From contig CAZMAF010000023.1 in NCBI GenBank assembly GCA_964564225.1, positions 1 through 25,304 of the forward strand: 25,304 nucleotides of DNA, given 5' to 3'. The position numbers were made by a program, and so were the translations under genes. The stretch comes from RGIG1993 sp964564225 (GTDB lineage Bacteria; Bacillota; Clostridia; Oscillospirales; CAG-272). This document shows, in pieces, positions 14,875 through 23,700 of this stretch. The notes beneath the pieces are model-generated. The model was not told where the DNA came from. It worked only from the letters and a program-made list of their open reading frames with translations, and did not search any database. Position 1 is the stretch's first letter. Each line of letters starts with the position of its first letter.

Positions 14875-17800
14875 ATGGAAGATAATATTTTTGATTCTAT
14901 AAAAATCGGTCTGGCATCTCCCGATACGATCAGAGCTTGGTCGAGTGGCGAAGTTAAGAAGCCCGAAACGATCAACTACCGAACCTTAAAGCCTGAACGC
15001 GACGGTCTTTTCTGCGAGAGAATTTTTGGTCCTATGAAGGACTGGGAATGCTCCTGCGGACGTTATAAGAGAATTCGCTACAAGGGAAAGCGTTGCGAAA
15101 AGTGCGGTGTTGAGGTTACCACCAAGAAGGTGCGCCGTGAGAGAATGGGTCATATTGAGCTTGCCTCTCCTGTATCGCACATCTGGTATTTCAGAGCGAT
15201 TCCTTCCCGCATGGGTCTGCTTCTCGATATTTCTCCCAGAATGCTTGAGAAGGTACTGTATTACGCACAGTATATCGTAATTGATCCCGGTGATACGCCT
15301 CTTATGAAGTATCAGCTTCTCGGTGAAAAGGAATTCAGAGAATATCAGGAACGATATGAAAATGATTTCAAGGTCGGTATGGGCGCAGAAGCGATTAAAG
15401 AGCTTCTCGTTGAGCTTGACATCGAAGCACTTTCCGCCAAGCTCAAGGAAGAACTTGCGACGGCTTCGGGTCAGAAGAAGGCGCGCATTGTTAAGCGCCT
15501 TGAAGTTGTTGAAGCCTTCCGCAAGAGCGGCAACAAGCCCGAGTGGATGGTTATGGACGTTATCCCGATCATTCCTCCGGATATTCGTCCGATGGTACAG
15601 CTTGACGGCGGTCGTTTTGCAACGAGCGATCTGAACGACTTGTACAGACGTGTGATCAACCGTAACAACCGTCTGAAAAAGCTGATGGAGCTTTCCGCAC
15701 CCGAGATCATTATTCGCAACGAGCGCCGCATGCTTCAGGAAGCGGTTGACGCTCTGATCGACAACGGCCGTCGCGGTAAGCCCGTAACCGGGCCTTCAAA
15801 CCGTCCTCTCAAATCGCTTTCCGAGATGCTTCGCGGTAAGCAGGGACGTTTCCGTCAGAATCTGCTCGGTAAGCGTGTTGACTATTCCGGCCGTTCGGTT
15901 ATCGTTGTAGGTCCTGAGCTTAAGATTTTCCAGTGCGGTCTTCCCCGTGAAATGGCACTTGAGCTTTTTAAGCCTTTCGTTATGAAACGCCTTGTGGAAA
16001 CCCAGAAGGCGACCAATATCAAGGATGCCAAGAAGAAGGTTGAAAAGGTTTGTGACGAGGTTTGGGATGCGCTCGAAAACGTGATTAAAGAGCATCCCGT
16101 TCTTCTCAACCGCGCACCTACGCTTCACCGTCTTTCCATTCAGGCATTCGAGCCCATTCTCGTTGAGGGCAGAGCTATCAAGCTTCATCCTCTCGTTTGC
16201 TCGGCATTCAATGCTGACTTCGACGGCGACCAGATGCCTGTACACGTTCCGTTGACACCCGAAGCGCAGGCTGAGGCGCGTTTCCTGATGCTTTCCGCCA
16301 ACAACCTTTTGAAGCCTGCCGACGGTAAGGCAGTTGCCGTTCCTTCGCAGGATATGGTCCTTGGCTCGTATTGGCTGACGATCGACAGAGCAGGGGAAGT
16401 CGGTGAGGGCAGCACCTTCCGTGACTTTGACGAGGCTCTGATGGCTTACGAAAACGGATTCCTTGGCATGCATGCACCTATCAAGGTTCGTGTGTTTGGT
16501 GAGGTAAATGGTGAACAGAGATCGAGAATTGTTTCCTCGACACTCGGCCGTCTGATCTTTAACCGTGCTATTCCTCAGGAGCTTGGTTACGTTGACAGAT
16601 CGAATCCCGATAATTATCTCCTTCCCGAAATTGACTTCGTTTGCGGTAAGAGCGAGCTTTCGAAGATCGTTGACAGAACGATCAAGAAGTACGGTTCTAC
16701 CGTAACCGCAACCGTTCTTGACAACATCAAGGCGATGGGCTTTAAGTACTCCACGAAGGCTTCGATCTCAATTTCGATTTCCGACGTTATGATCCCCGAA
16801 AACAAGCAGGCGCTCATTCGTGAGGCTGAGGCTCAGGTTGAGGAAATCAGAGAACACTTCCTCATGGGTGAACTCACCGAAGAGGAACGCTACAATATGG
16901 TTATCGCCGTTTGGGAAGCCACCACCAAGCAGATCGAAAATGCGCTCGACACCTCGTTTGATCGCTACAACTCAATCAAGATGATGGCTGACTCGAAGGC
17001 GCGTGGTTCGAAGACCCAGATGCGTCAGCTCGCAGGTATGCGTGGTCTGATGTTCTCGGCAACCGGACGTACCATGGAAATTCCGATTAAGGCAAATTTC
17101 CGCGAAGGTCTTAACATCCTTGATTACTTCGTTGCGGCAAGAGGTTCGCGTAAGTCGCTTTCCGATACCGCACTTCGTACGGCTGACTCCGGTTACTTGA
17201 CCAGACGTCTTGTCGACGTATCGCAGGAAGTTATCATCCGCGAGGAAAATTGCCATAGCGACGAAGGTCTTGTTGTCCGCGCGATTACCGATGGTAACGG
17301 TATTCTTGAAAAGCTCGAGGACCGTCTGCTCGGCAGATATACGCTTGACGTTGTTACCGATCCCGCAACGGGCGAGGTTATTGTCGAAAAGGACGTTATG
17401 CTGACACAGGATCTTGTATCGAAGATTGTGAAGGCGGGTATTACTGAGGTAGCTATCCGTACCATTCTGAAGTGTCAGTGCCGTTACGGTGTATGCTCGC
17501 ATTGCTACGGTAGCGACCTTGCGACCGGACAAAAGGTCAACGTCGGTGAAGCTGTTGGTATTGTTGCCGCTCAGTCGATCGGTGAACCCGGTACGCAGCT
17601 TACGATGAGAACCTTCCATACCGGCGGTGTTGCAGGTAGCGATATTACGCAGGGTCTTCCCCGCGTTGAGGAGCTTTTCGAGGCGCGCCGTCCCAAGAAG
17701 ACGGCAACCGTCACCGAGCTTAGCGGTCACGTTACCATTCAGGATGGCAAGCGCGCACGTAACGTCATTGTTACCGATAAGGCAAGCGGTGATCAGGCAG

Positions 17801-18429
17801 CATATGCAATTCCTTACGGTACGAGAGTGATTGTCAAGGAAGGCGACTACGTTGTTCGCGGCGATGCTCTGACCGAGGGTAATATGTCTTTGACCGATAT
17901 CACCAAGATCAAGGGTCTTGATGAAGTTTATGAATATATTATCAAGGAAATCCAGCGTGTATACCGTTTGCAGTCGGTTGAAATCAATGACAAGCATATC
18001 GAGGTTATCGCACGTCAGATGACGAGGAAGGTCAAGATCGTGGATAGCGGTGATACCGGACTTCTCGCCGGTGCTACGGTTGACGTCAGCGAGCTGAAAG
18101 AAAAGAATGCTGAGATCGCACGCCGTATTGCCGAGGAAGGCGATATTACGCTTCGTCCTGCGACCTATGAGCCTGTTCTTCTTGGTATCACAAAGGCTTC
18201 GCTTATGACGGAATCCTTCCTGTCTGCCGCATCCTTCCAGGAAACCACCAAGGTACTCACCGAGGCGGCAATTGCCGGCAAGGTCGATCACCTGATCGGT
18301 CTGAAGGAAAACGTGATTATCGGTAAGCTCATCCCTGCAGGTACGGGTATGCAGCGTTACCGTGACATCGTGCTTGAAAAGACAGGTACGACGTCTGCTG
18401 AGGCAACGGAAGACGTTACCGAAGAATAA
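14875..18429 (+). CDS. rpoC: DNA-directed RNA polymerase subunit beta'
   Basis: Beta' subunit of the core polymerase, carrying the catalytic magnesium site. The 1184-residue product has the N-terminal zinc finger (Cys59, Cys61, Cys74, Cys77). The absolutely conserved NADFDGDQM lies at residues 446-454, with catalytic Asp448, Asp450 and Asp452. The second zinc cluster is formed by the Cys of ENCHSDEG and the CQCRYGVCSHCYG block, and the bridge/trigger region has VGIVAAQSIGEPGTQLTMRTFHTGG. The length is usual for Firmicutes, with no large insertions. The start ATG 14875 follows AGAGGAG by a normal spacing. It shares the rpoB transcript and is followed directly by a strong terminator, so it is not joined to the str operon (rpsL, rpsG, fusA). 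Confidence 0.98.
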   Translation: MEDNIFDSIKIGLASPDTIRAWSSGEVKKPETINYRTLKPERDGLFCERIFGPMKDWECSCGRYKRIRYKGKRCEKCGVEVTTKKVRRERMGHIELASPVSHIWYFRAIPSRMGLLLDISPRMLEKVLYYAQYIVIDPGDTPLMKYQLLGEKEFREYQERYENDFKVGMGAEAIKELLVELDIEALSAKLKEELATASGQKKARIVKRLEVVEAFRKSGNKPEWMVMDVIPIIPPDIRPMVQLDGGRFATSDLNDLYRRVINRNNRLKKLMELSAPEIIIRNERRMLQEAVDALIDNGRRGKPVTGPSNRPLKSLSEMLRGKQGRFRQNLLGKRVDYSGRSVIVVGPELKIFQCGLPREMALELFKPFVMKRLVETQKATNIKDAKKKVEKVCDEVWDALENVIKEHPVLLNRAPTLHRLSIQAFEPILVEGRAIKLHPLVCSAFNADFDGDQMPVHVPLTPEAQAEARFLMLSANNLLKPADGKAVAVPSQDMVLGSYWLTIDRAGEVGEGSTFRDFDEALMAYENGFLGMHAPIKVRVFGEVNGEQRSRIVSSTLGRLIFNRAIPQELGYVDRSNPDNYLLPEIDFVCGKSELSKIVDRTIKKYGSTVTATVLDNIKAMGFKYSTKASISISISDVMIPENKQALIREAEAQVEEIREHFLMGELTEEERYNMVIAVWEATTKQIENALDTSFDRYNSIKMMADSKARGSKTQMRQLAGMRGLMFSATGRTMEIPIKANFREGLNILDYFVAARGSRKSLSDTALRTADSGYLTRRLVDVSQEVIIREENCHSDEGLVVRAITDGNGILEKLEDRLLGRYTLDVVTDPATGEVIVEKDVMLTQDLVSKIVKAGITEVAIRTILKCQCRYGVCSHCYGSDLATGQKVNVGEAVGIVAAQSIGEPGTQLTMRTFHTGGVAGSDITQGLPRVEELFEARRPKKTATVTELSGHVTIQDGKRARNVIVTDKASGDQAAYAIPYGTRVIVKEGDYVVRGDALTEGNMSLTDITKIKGLDEVYEYIIKEIQRVYRLQSVEINDKHIEVIARQMTRKVKIVDSGDTGLLAGATVDVSELKEKNAEIARRIAEEGDITLRPATYEPVLLGITKASLMTESFLSAASFQETTKVLTEAAIAGKVDHLIGLKENVIIGKLIPAGTGMQRYRDIVLEKTGTTSAEATEDVTEE

Positions 18430-18439
18430 TTCAAATCGT

Positions 18440-18478
18440 AAAACACCTCTCTCAAACTCAGTTTGAGAGAGGTGTTTT
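18440..18478 (+). terminator. intrinsic terminator after rpoC
   Basis: A 17-bp perfect stem, AAAACACCTCTCTCAAA (18440-18456) with its complement (18462-18478), and a five-base loop, ending in TTTTT. It begins 10 bp after the rpoC stop and should end rpoBC transcription efficiently. Confidence 0.92.
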
Positions 18479-18532
18479 TGTATAGGCGATGGAATTTAAA
18501 AATCAATACGGAACTTTGTTGTTGCTATCAAT

Positions 18533-18712
18533 ATGGAAATCGTTTTTTTATTTTACCGGAAAAAGAAATTCTTGTGGCGTGATGAGATTTTGATAAAACA
18601 CAATATCTTGTGGTACAAGGGATTGTGGAAAACCTGGTATAGTTGGACGCTTTTGATTGGATTTTTGGGTGTTTTTGAGAAAAAACATAACAAAACAGCT
18701 AAAAAAGCATAA
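18533..18712 (+). CDS. possible small ORF, 59 codons, doubtful
   Basis: The gap of about 250 bp between the rpoC terminator and the next promoter is very A/T-rich and holds one open frame of some length. It starts at ATG 18533 and ends at TAA 18712. The conceptual product is basic and rich in Trp, Lys and Phe (for example LWYKGLWKTWYSWTLLIGF) with a hydrophobic stretch near residues 38-47. No Shine-Dalgarno precedes the ATG and no promoter is evident. I do not recognise a family. It may be a decayed gene fragment or chance, since T- and A-rich DNA gives such codons by composition. Confidence 0.2.
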   Translation: MEIVFLFYRKKKFLWRDEILIKHNILWYKGLWKTWYSWTLLIGFLGVFEKKHNKTAKKA

Positions 18713-18730
18713 TTTTTTGTAAAAAATTTA

Positions 18731-18759
18731 TTGACAAAATACGCTATATACTGTATAAT
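18731..18759 (+). promoter_or_regulatory. consensus sigma-A promoter of the LRR gene
   Basis: Both hexamers are perfect: TTGACA (18731-18736) and TATAAT (18754-18759), spaced by 17 bp and preceded by A/T tracts. It predicts a start near 18766 and a leader of about 60 nt. Such a strong promoter suggests abundant, housekeeping-type expression of the gene that follows. Confidence 0.92.
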
Positions 18760-18827
18760 ATATGTGAACTATACTGTTGTACCACATAGTCGGCAGGCGT
18801 TGAAATTCCGCATAAGGAGTTGTGAAT

Positions 18828-20522
18828 ATGGATAATTTCCGCATTGATAAAAATATTCTTGTGAAATATACGGGAAATGAGGCGCACGTTATCATTCCCG
18901 ATCATGTACGCGCAATCGGCGCGCAGGCGTTTGCATTCAATACCGTAATTGAGTCGGTCAAGATTCCGAAGGGTGTTCTGACGATCGGTGAGCGCGCTTT
19001 TGATCACTGCCAGAATCTTGTCAGCGTGGATATGCCAAAAACAGTTACGCTGATCGAGAATAATGCATTTTCTTCCTGTAAGAAGCTTGAAGATATTGTT
19101 CTTCCCGAGGGTGTGCCGTTTATTGCCGCTAAGACTTTCTATATGTGTCTTTCGCTGAAGCGTCTGGTTCTGCCTGTGAGCGTTACCGCGATTGGTGACG
19201 AGGCGTTTGCCCGCTGTATTTCGCTTGAGGAAATGGCGATCGGGGATGAGGTGCTTGAGATCGGTGAAAAGGCGTTTATGGAGTGTTACGGTCTGAAGAA
19301 GCTTTCGATCGGCAGCGGAGTAGAGGTTCTGAAGTGGAACACTTTTGCTTATTGCAAAACGCTTGAAAAGATTGCTTTGACAGGCGCGCTTCGTCAGATT
19401 GAATACGGCGCGTTTGATTCGTGTCCTGAAATTACCGACGTTTATTTTGATGAAGATGAGGAGCGTTTCTCTCAAATTCATATAAACAAATCGAGAAATG
19501 AGACGCTTTTGCGCGCAAGCCGTCACTACCGTTATACCGAGTCGATTTTGTCGGTTACTGCGCCCAAGCTTGTTGAAGAAGTGGCGACCGAAGTTATTAA
19601 TGAGTCTGTTACTGTTGAAGAGCCCGTTGTGGTTGAAGAGCCCGTTGTGGTTGAAGAGCCCGTTGTGGTTGAAGAACTCGTTGTGGTTGAAGAGCCCGTT
19701 GTGGTTGAAGAGCCCGTTGTGGTTGAAGAACTCGTTGTGGTTGAAGAGCCCGTTGTGGTTAAAGAACCCGTTGTAACCGAGGATGAAGCACAGCTTTCCT
19801 TCACCGTTGTTGAGGAAATTCCCATTGTAACGAGCGAAGAAAGCGATGAGATTTCCGAGACTCTTGAGGAAACGGTTGAAAAGCCCGTTGTGATTCTTCC
19901 CGATGAGCAGGTCGTTTTGCCGATTGATACGCCGGTTGTTCTTGAAGAAACGGCTGAAACCGATGTTTCTGCGCCTGTTTCTGAGGTTGTTTCCGAGGTT
20001 ACGATCACAACTCCCGTTGCTCCCGTAGCACCGAAAAAGCCGCTTGTACGCACGACACCCAAGAGTGCGCAGCCGACGGTCAGCGAGGAATTTAAGGCAG
20101 CGTTCTATGAAACCTTCTTAGCGAAGCTTGGTGATGAGGCGATTGCCTCCTGTCGTGCTAAGGCAGAAGGCATGACCGATGAGGATTTTGAAACGCAGAG
20201 TGAGGCGCTTTTCTTGGTGCCTGCCGACGATGCTTACGAGTTCGGTTGCGTATGTCTTGTGATGGGCAAGCATAATTGGGCATTCCGCTCCTTCCTTTCT
20301 GCCGCAAGCAAGGGCAATACCTTTGCGCAGTATTATGTTGGCGCGTGTTTCCTTTTTGGTATTGATACGACGAAGAAGATCGTCGATGCGGCAAGATGGC
20401 TGACGAAATGTAAGAAGGATGAGCTGTTCGGTGCTGATGCCGAGCGTCTTCTCGTTATCGTTGACGAGGAGCTTGATAAGCCAGAAAACGCAGGTCTTAA
20501 AGTCAAGAGAGGTAATAAGTAA
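18828..20522 (+). CDS. leucine-rich-repeat (BspA type) protein with Sel1-like end
   Basis: A 564-residue protein built of three parts. Residues 27-210 are eight contiguous leucine-rich repeats of exactly 23 residues each (pattern V..IG..AF..C..L..v.iP), of the BspA/TpLRR type. A short cap (YTGNEAHVIIPD) precedes them. Residues 263-316 are nine six-residue units of VVVEEP type, then a Val/Glu/Pro-rich linker to about 410. Residues 484-528 match a Sel1-like helical repeat (SAASKGNTFAQYYVGACFLFG, then AARWLTKC). There is no signal peptide, membrane segment or sorting signal, so it should be cytoplasmic, unlike most BspA-type proteins. Both folds mediate protein binding, so a scaffold or adaptor is plausible, but no partner is known. 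The start ATG 18828 follows AAGGAG by eight bases. It is a single-gene unit with its own promoter and terminator. Confidence 0.85.
   Translation: MDNFRIDKNILVKYTGNEAHVIIPDHVRAIGAQAFAFNTVIESVKIPKGVLTIGERAFDHCQNLVSVDMPKTVTLIENNAFSSCKKLEDIVLPEGVPFIAAKTFYMCLSLKRLVLPVSVTAIGDEAFARCISLEEMAIGDEVLEIGEKAFMECYGLKKLSIGSGVEVLKWNTFAYCKTLEKIALTGALRQIEYGAFDSCPEITDVYFDEDEERFSQIHINKSRNETLLRASRHYRYTESILSVTAPKLVEEVATEVINESVTVEEPVVVEEPVVVEEPVVVEELVVVEEPVVVEEPVVVEELVVVEEPVVVKEPVVTEDEAQLSFTVVEEIPIVTSEESDEISETLEETVEKPVVILPDEQVVLPIDTPVVLEETAETDVSAPVSEVVSEVTITTPVAPVAPKKPLVRTTPKSAQPTVSEEFKAAFYETFLAKLGDEAIASCRAKAEGMTDEDFETQSEALFLVPADDAYEFGCVCLVMGKHNWAFRSFLSAASKGNTFAQYYVGACFLFGIDTTKKIVDAARWLTKCKKDELFGADAERLLVIVDEELDKPENAGLKVKRGNK
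19614..19775 (+). repeat. nine tandem 18-bp repeats inside the LRR gene
   Basis: Nine head-to-tail units of GTTGAAGAGCCCGTTGTG run from 19614 to 19775 and encode V-E-E-P-V-V. Units 4 and 7 carry CTC for CCC (Leu for Pro), and unit 9 is degenerate (Lys for Glu, GTA for GTG). The order P P P L P P L P P shows a 54-bp superunit (P-P-L) copied on top of the 18-bp one. The unit length keeps the frame, so copy-number change would alter only linker length. Confidence 0.95.
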
Positions 20523-20532
20523 TTTTATCAAT

Positions 20533-20575
20533 AAAAACCGTGAGGATTGCGATTAAACCAACCCTCACGGTTTTT
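20533..20575 (+). terminator. intrinsic terminator after the LRR gene
   Basis: AAAAACCGTGAGG (20533-20545) pairs with CCTCACGGTTTTT (20563-20575). TTG/CAA extend the stem inward past one A-C mismatch. Further T-runs follow (GCGGTTTTTTCGG). It lies 11 bp beyond the stop. Confidence 0.88.
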
Positions 20576-20741
20576 GCGGTTTTTTCGGTATTCGGCAGGG
20601 GCGTCCTCGATAAGACGGCATTTTATCCGGCATCGTCGATTTTGCAGTAAGCCATAGCGTAAGCCAACAGCGGATTGATAAAATTGTTTCCTGAGCGGTT
20701 GTTATGCCGCCGGTACAATCGTGAAAAATCCGATCAATAGA

Positions 20742-20775
20742 AAAAGGACCATCTCGTTTTTGAGATAGTCCTTTT
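20742..20775 (-). terminator. intrinsic terminator after the YfhO-family gene
   Basis: AAAAGGAC-c-ATCTC (20742-20755) pairs with GAGAT-a-GTCCTTTT (20762-20775) with one mismatch and a six-base loop. On the minus strand it starts 13 bp beyond the gene and ends in TTTTT. It faces the plus-strand terminator of the LRR gene. The roughly 165 bp between the two holds nothing I can identify. Confidence 0.85.
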
Positions 20776-20788
20776 GGTTTGTATGCGC

Positions 20789-23700
20789 TTATTTTCCGCG
20801 TTGTTTCTTTTTGCGGTGCCGTTGTTTTTTGAGCTTGTCGAGGATTTCTTCATCGTAGCCGTCGCTGATATAGTCTAGCTCGGAAAGGCAGTCGTAATCA
20901 AGCGTGCAGTTGGCAAGGCGTTTCTTTCTGAAGAAGATACTGTCGAGCGTTACCCAGCCGACGAGAAGGGTAAGACCGATGACACCGAGGAAGATGCCCT
21001 GATTCAAGGGGTCGGAAACATATTCGATCACAACGGTGTGCGTGCCGTTTTCTTCAATATCGAAAGCGAGGAGCGCGGCGCATGTCATATAGGTTTCGAC
21101 CTCTTCGCCGTCGATGTAGACATTCCAATATTTTTCATAGGGAATCGTGGTAAAGACGGTATTTTTTCCTTCTTCAACCGTGATTGAGCCTTTGAAATAG
21201 CTTTCGGTGTAGTCCTCAATCTTGAAATTGCCTTCGGCGAGCTTGGTGAACGCTTCTTGGTAGGCTTCTTCGTCTACGTAGTAGAAGATTCCGCTTTCGT
21301 ACCCTTGCTCAAAGTAGAAGTTTTCTCCCTCTACCGTGAGTTTCAGCGTGCCGACGTCGCCTGCGTTCATTCTGCCGAGAGAGAGAATGCAGTCGGTTTT
21401 ATCACTAGAAATGAAGCAAGAGCCTTTCAGTTCTTCCGATCCTTCGGCGGAAGAAGTGAAAGTCCATTTTGCTTCACGCGGATAATCGGTGGGAAGTTTA
21501 AAGAGAATTTCTGTGCCGTCCTTTACGGTTTCGGGAACGGTGAAGGTAATGGTGATTTCCATATCGCCCGTTTCGCCGCTCTTTCTGGTGAAGGAATAAT
21601 ATGCAACGCTCTTGGTTGTATAGGAAACTTCGCCCGAGTCATTGTAGACAGTATCGCCGTTTGCATCGGTTTTGGGAATGCGGTTGCCGTCCTTATCGTA
21701 CTTCTTGACGAGATAGTTCGGCGTTTCCATATTGACGTTATCGGATACCGAAATATTGCTTCTGCTTGTTTCAATTTCCTTGAAAACCTCGGTTTCCTCA
21801 CCGAGCAGCGCGGTGAGAAGGCTGTTCATTGTGACAAAGGGAGAGGGCGATTCGGTAATGTTATAGTCCTTGATATTACCCGATGAAAGATAAGCGATCG
21901 AAAGGGCGTAAAGATTTTCGTAGCTGTAAAGATACTTGCCCTCCTCGTATTCGTGGATGTTGGTTGAAAGTCCCTGATTGTCGGTAAGCACTTTATAGGC
22001 TTCGAGGAAGTAGCTGTCGTTTGTACGGTCGGTGTCGCTGATGAGGTATTTTACGCCGAGCAGTGCATCGCCGACCGATGTTGCGCCCTTATGGCTTGAT
22101 ACGTTGGAATAGCTGATATAGCCGAGTCGGTCGAGAAAGTCGATCGTTTTCGAGTTGAGCGTCGAGGTCGAGCCGGTAAGACCGCGCATATTGAGCGCGT
22201 AGTTATCGGCGTATTTTCTGACGTGGTCGGTACCGTGCGCTTTTTCCATACGGTAGAAGCTGCTGTCAGAGTCCTGAACGGCGTTGACGATGGGACGGAA
22301 GCGGTCGAGGAAATTGTCATAGCCTTCAAGACCGATATTGGTATATTTGGGCGAGAAGGTGACGTCCTCGTTCAGCGAGGTGGTGTTTAAAAGTGTGCCG
22401 ACGAAAGCTTCAAGGCAGACGATGATGGCAAGCGTTGTGATCATCGAGGTACGCAGGACGGGATTTTTCCGATCCTTGAGGATATAATAATGTGCCGCTT
22501 CATAGATGGCAAGAAGCGCGATGGGAAGAAGCATAAAGAGAAGAAGGCGGCGGATATAGCTGACCTCGGGAGTCTCGAACATTTCGCTGACGAAGGGTGT
22601 CGAGAGGAGTACGAGACCTGCCCATACACTTGCGACGGTAATCGTTTTCTTCAGCTTGATTGTGTGGAAAAGCTCAAGACCGCGATGGGCGAGAACGAGC
22701 AGTAAAAAGCTGAAAATGAAGCTGTAACGGTAATTTAACCAGTTGGGCTCCTGTGCGCCGTGCAAGAGCATATCGACGGGCGCGACGATCATAAATAGAA
22801 AATAGATTGAGAGAATGAGTCCTGCACCGAGTTTTTGACGGAAATTGACTCGTTTTGAAATGAAATAGACCGGTACGAGAATGAGCGTGAGCATACCGCA
22901 GTAAAGGAAGGGAAGTCCCGAGGGGCGCACGCTGTCGTAGGAAGCGATCATAAGCTTCGCAATAAATTCGAAGGGATTGAACTTGAACAGGAGCTTTTCC
23001 GTGCCTTCGGGATTTGCGAGAACGTATTCCCACGTCGGGTCGGAGAAGGTTGTCTTACCGAGTGTGAGCGAGTAGTAGGTGGGGAGGATGATGAAGGCGG
23101 AAATGAGGAGCGCGATCACGGCGGCAAGTCCGATTCTGACAAGCGAGCGTAAGAAATGGCAGCGCTCGTTTATAAAGTTGTTGTTGCCGCTTGTTACTTC
23201 GCCGACGGCAGTGCTTTCGCGGTGTGAGGCGAAGAAATAGTAGTAGAAGAAATAGATGAAGACGTAGAAGCAGATCATGTAGCCGATATAGAAGTTCGAG
23301 ATGATCGTCATCGCGAGGGCTACGGTGAAAAGCTTGAAGTGACCGTAATTGATAAGGCGCTCGATGCCGTAGGTCAGAAGGGGCAACCAGATGATCGCAT
23401 CAATCCACATCGTATTGTGCGCCATAACGACGGCGTAAGCCGAGAGGGCATACATTACGGCAATGATGATGGTGACCATCTCGCCTGAGCGCGGGCGAGA
23501 TTTTTTGAGGTAGTAGGACATCGTAAGTCCCGAGAGTCCGCATTTGACAAGTTCGATTGTTAACAGCGCTTCGGTCATTGCGCCTTCGGGAAAGAGCGCG
23601 ACGATATAAGACAGGGGGCTGGCGATATAATAGGCGTAAATGCCGATAAATTCCGCGCCAAGCGTTCCGCACCACGAGTAGAGGAGCGAGGCATCACCGT

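Noticed and set aside
18489..18593. 34-codon frame in the rpoC-LRR gap
   Set aside because: Too short, no proper ribosome binding site, and overlapped by the longer frame at 18533.
19614..19775. Regularly spaced repeats as a CRISPR array
   Set aside because: Units are directly contiguous without spacers and translate in frame within a gene.
19532..20062. 176-codon Ser/Thr-rich minus-strand frame
   Set aside because: It is the reverse translation of the VVVEEP repeat (TTG-SST units) and has no independent support.
20576..20741. Resemblance between 59-82 and the complement of 20614-20634 (GATGCCGG...AAAAT...CCGTC)
   Set aside because: The match needs a gap and is short. A match of this quality is expected by chance in a window this size, so it is not called a repeat pair.
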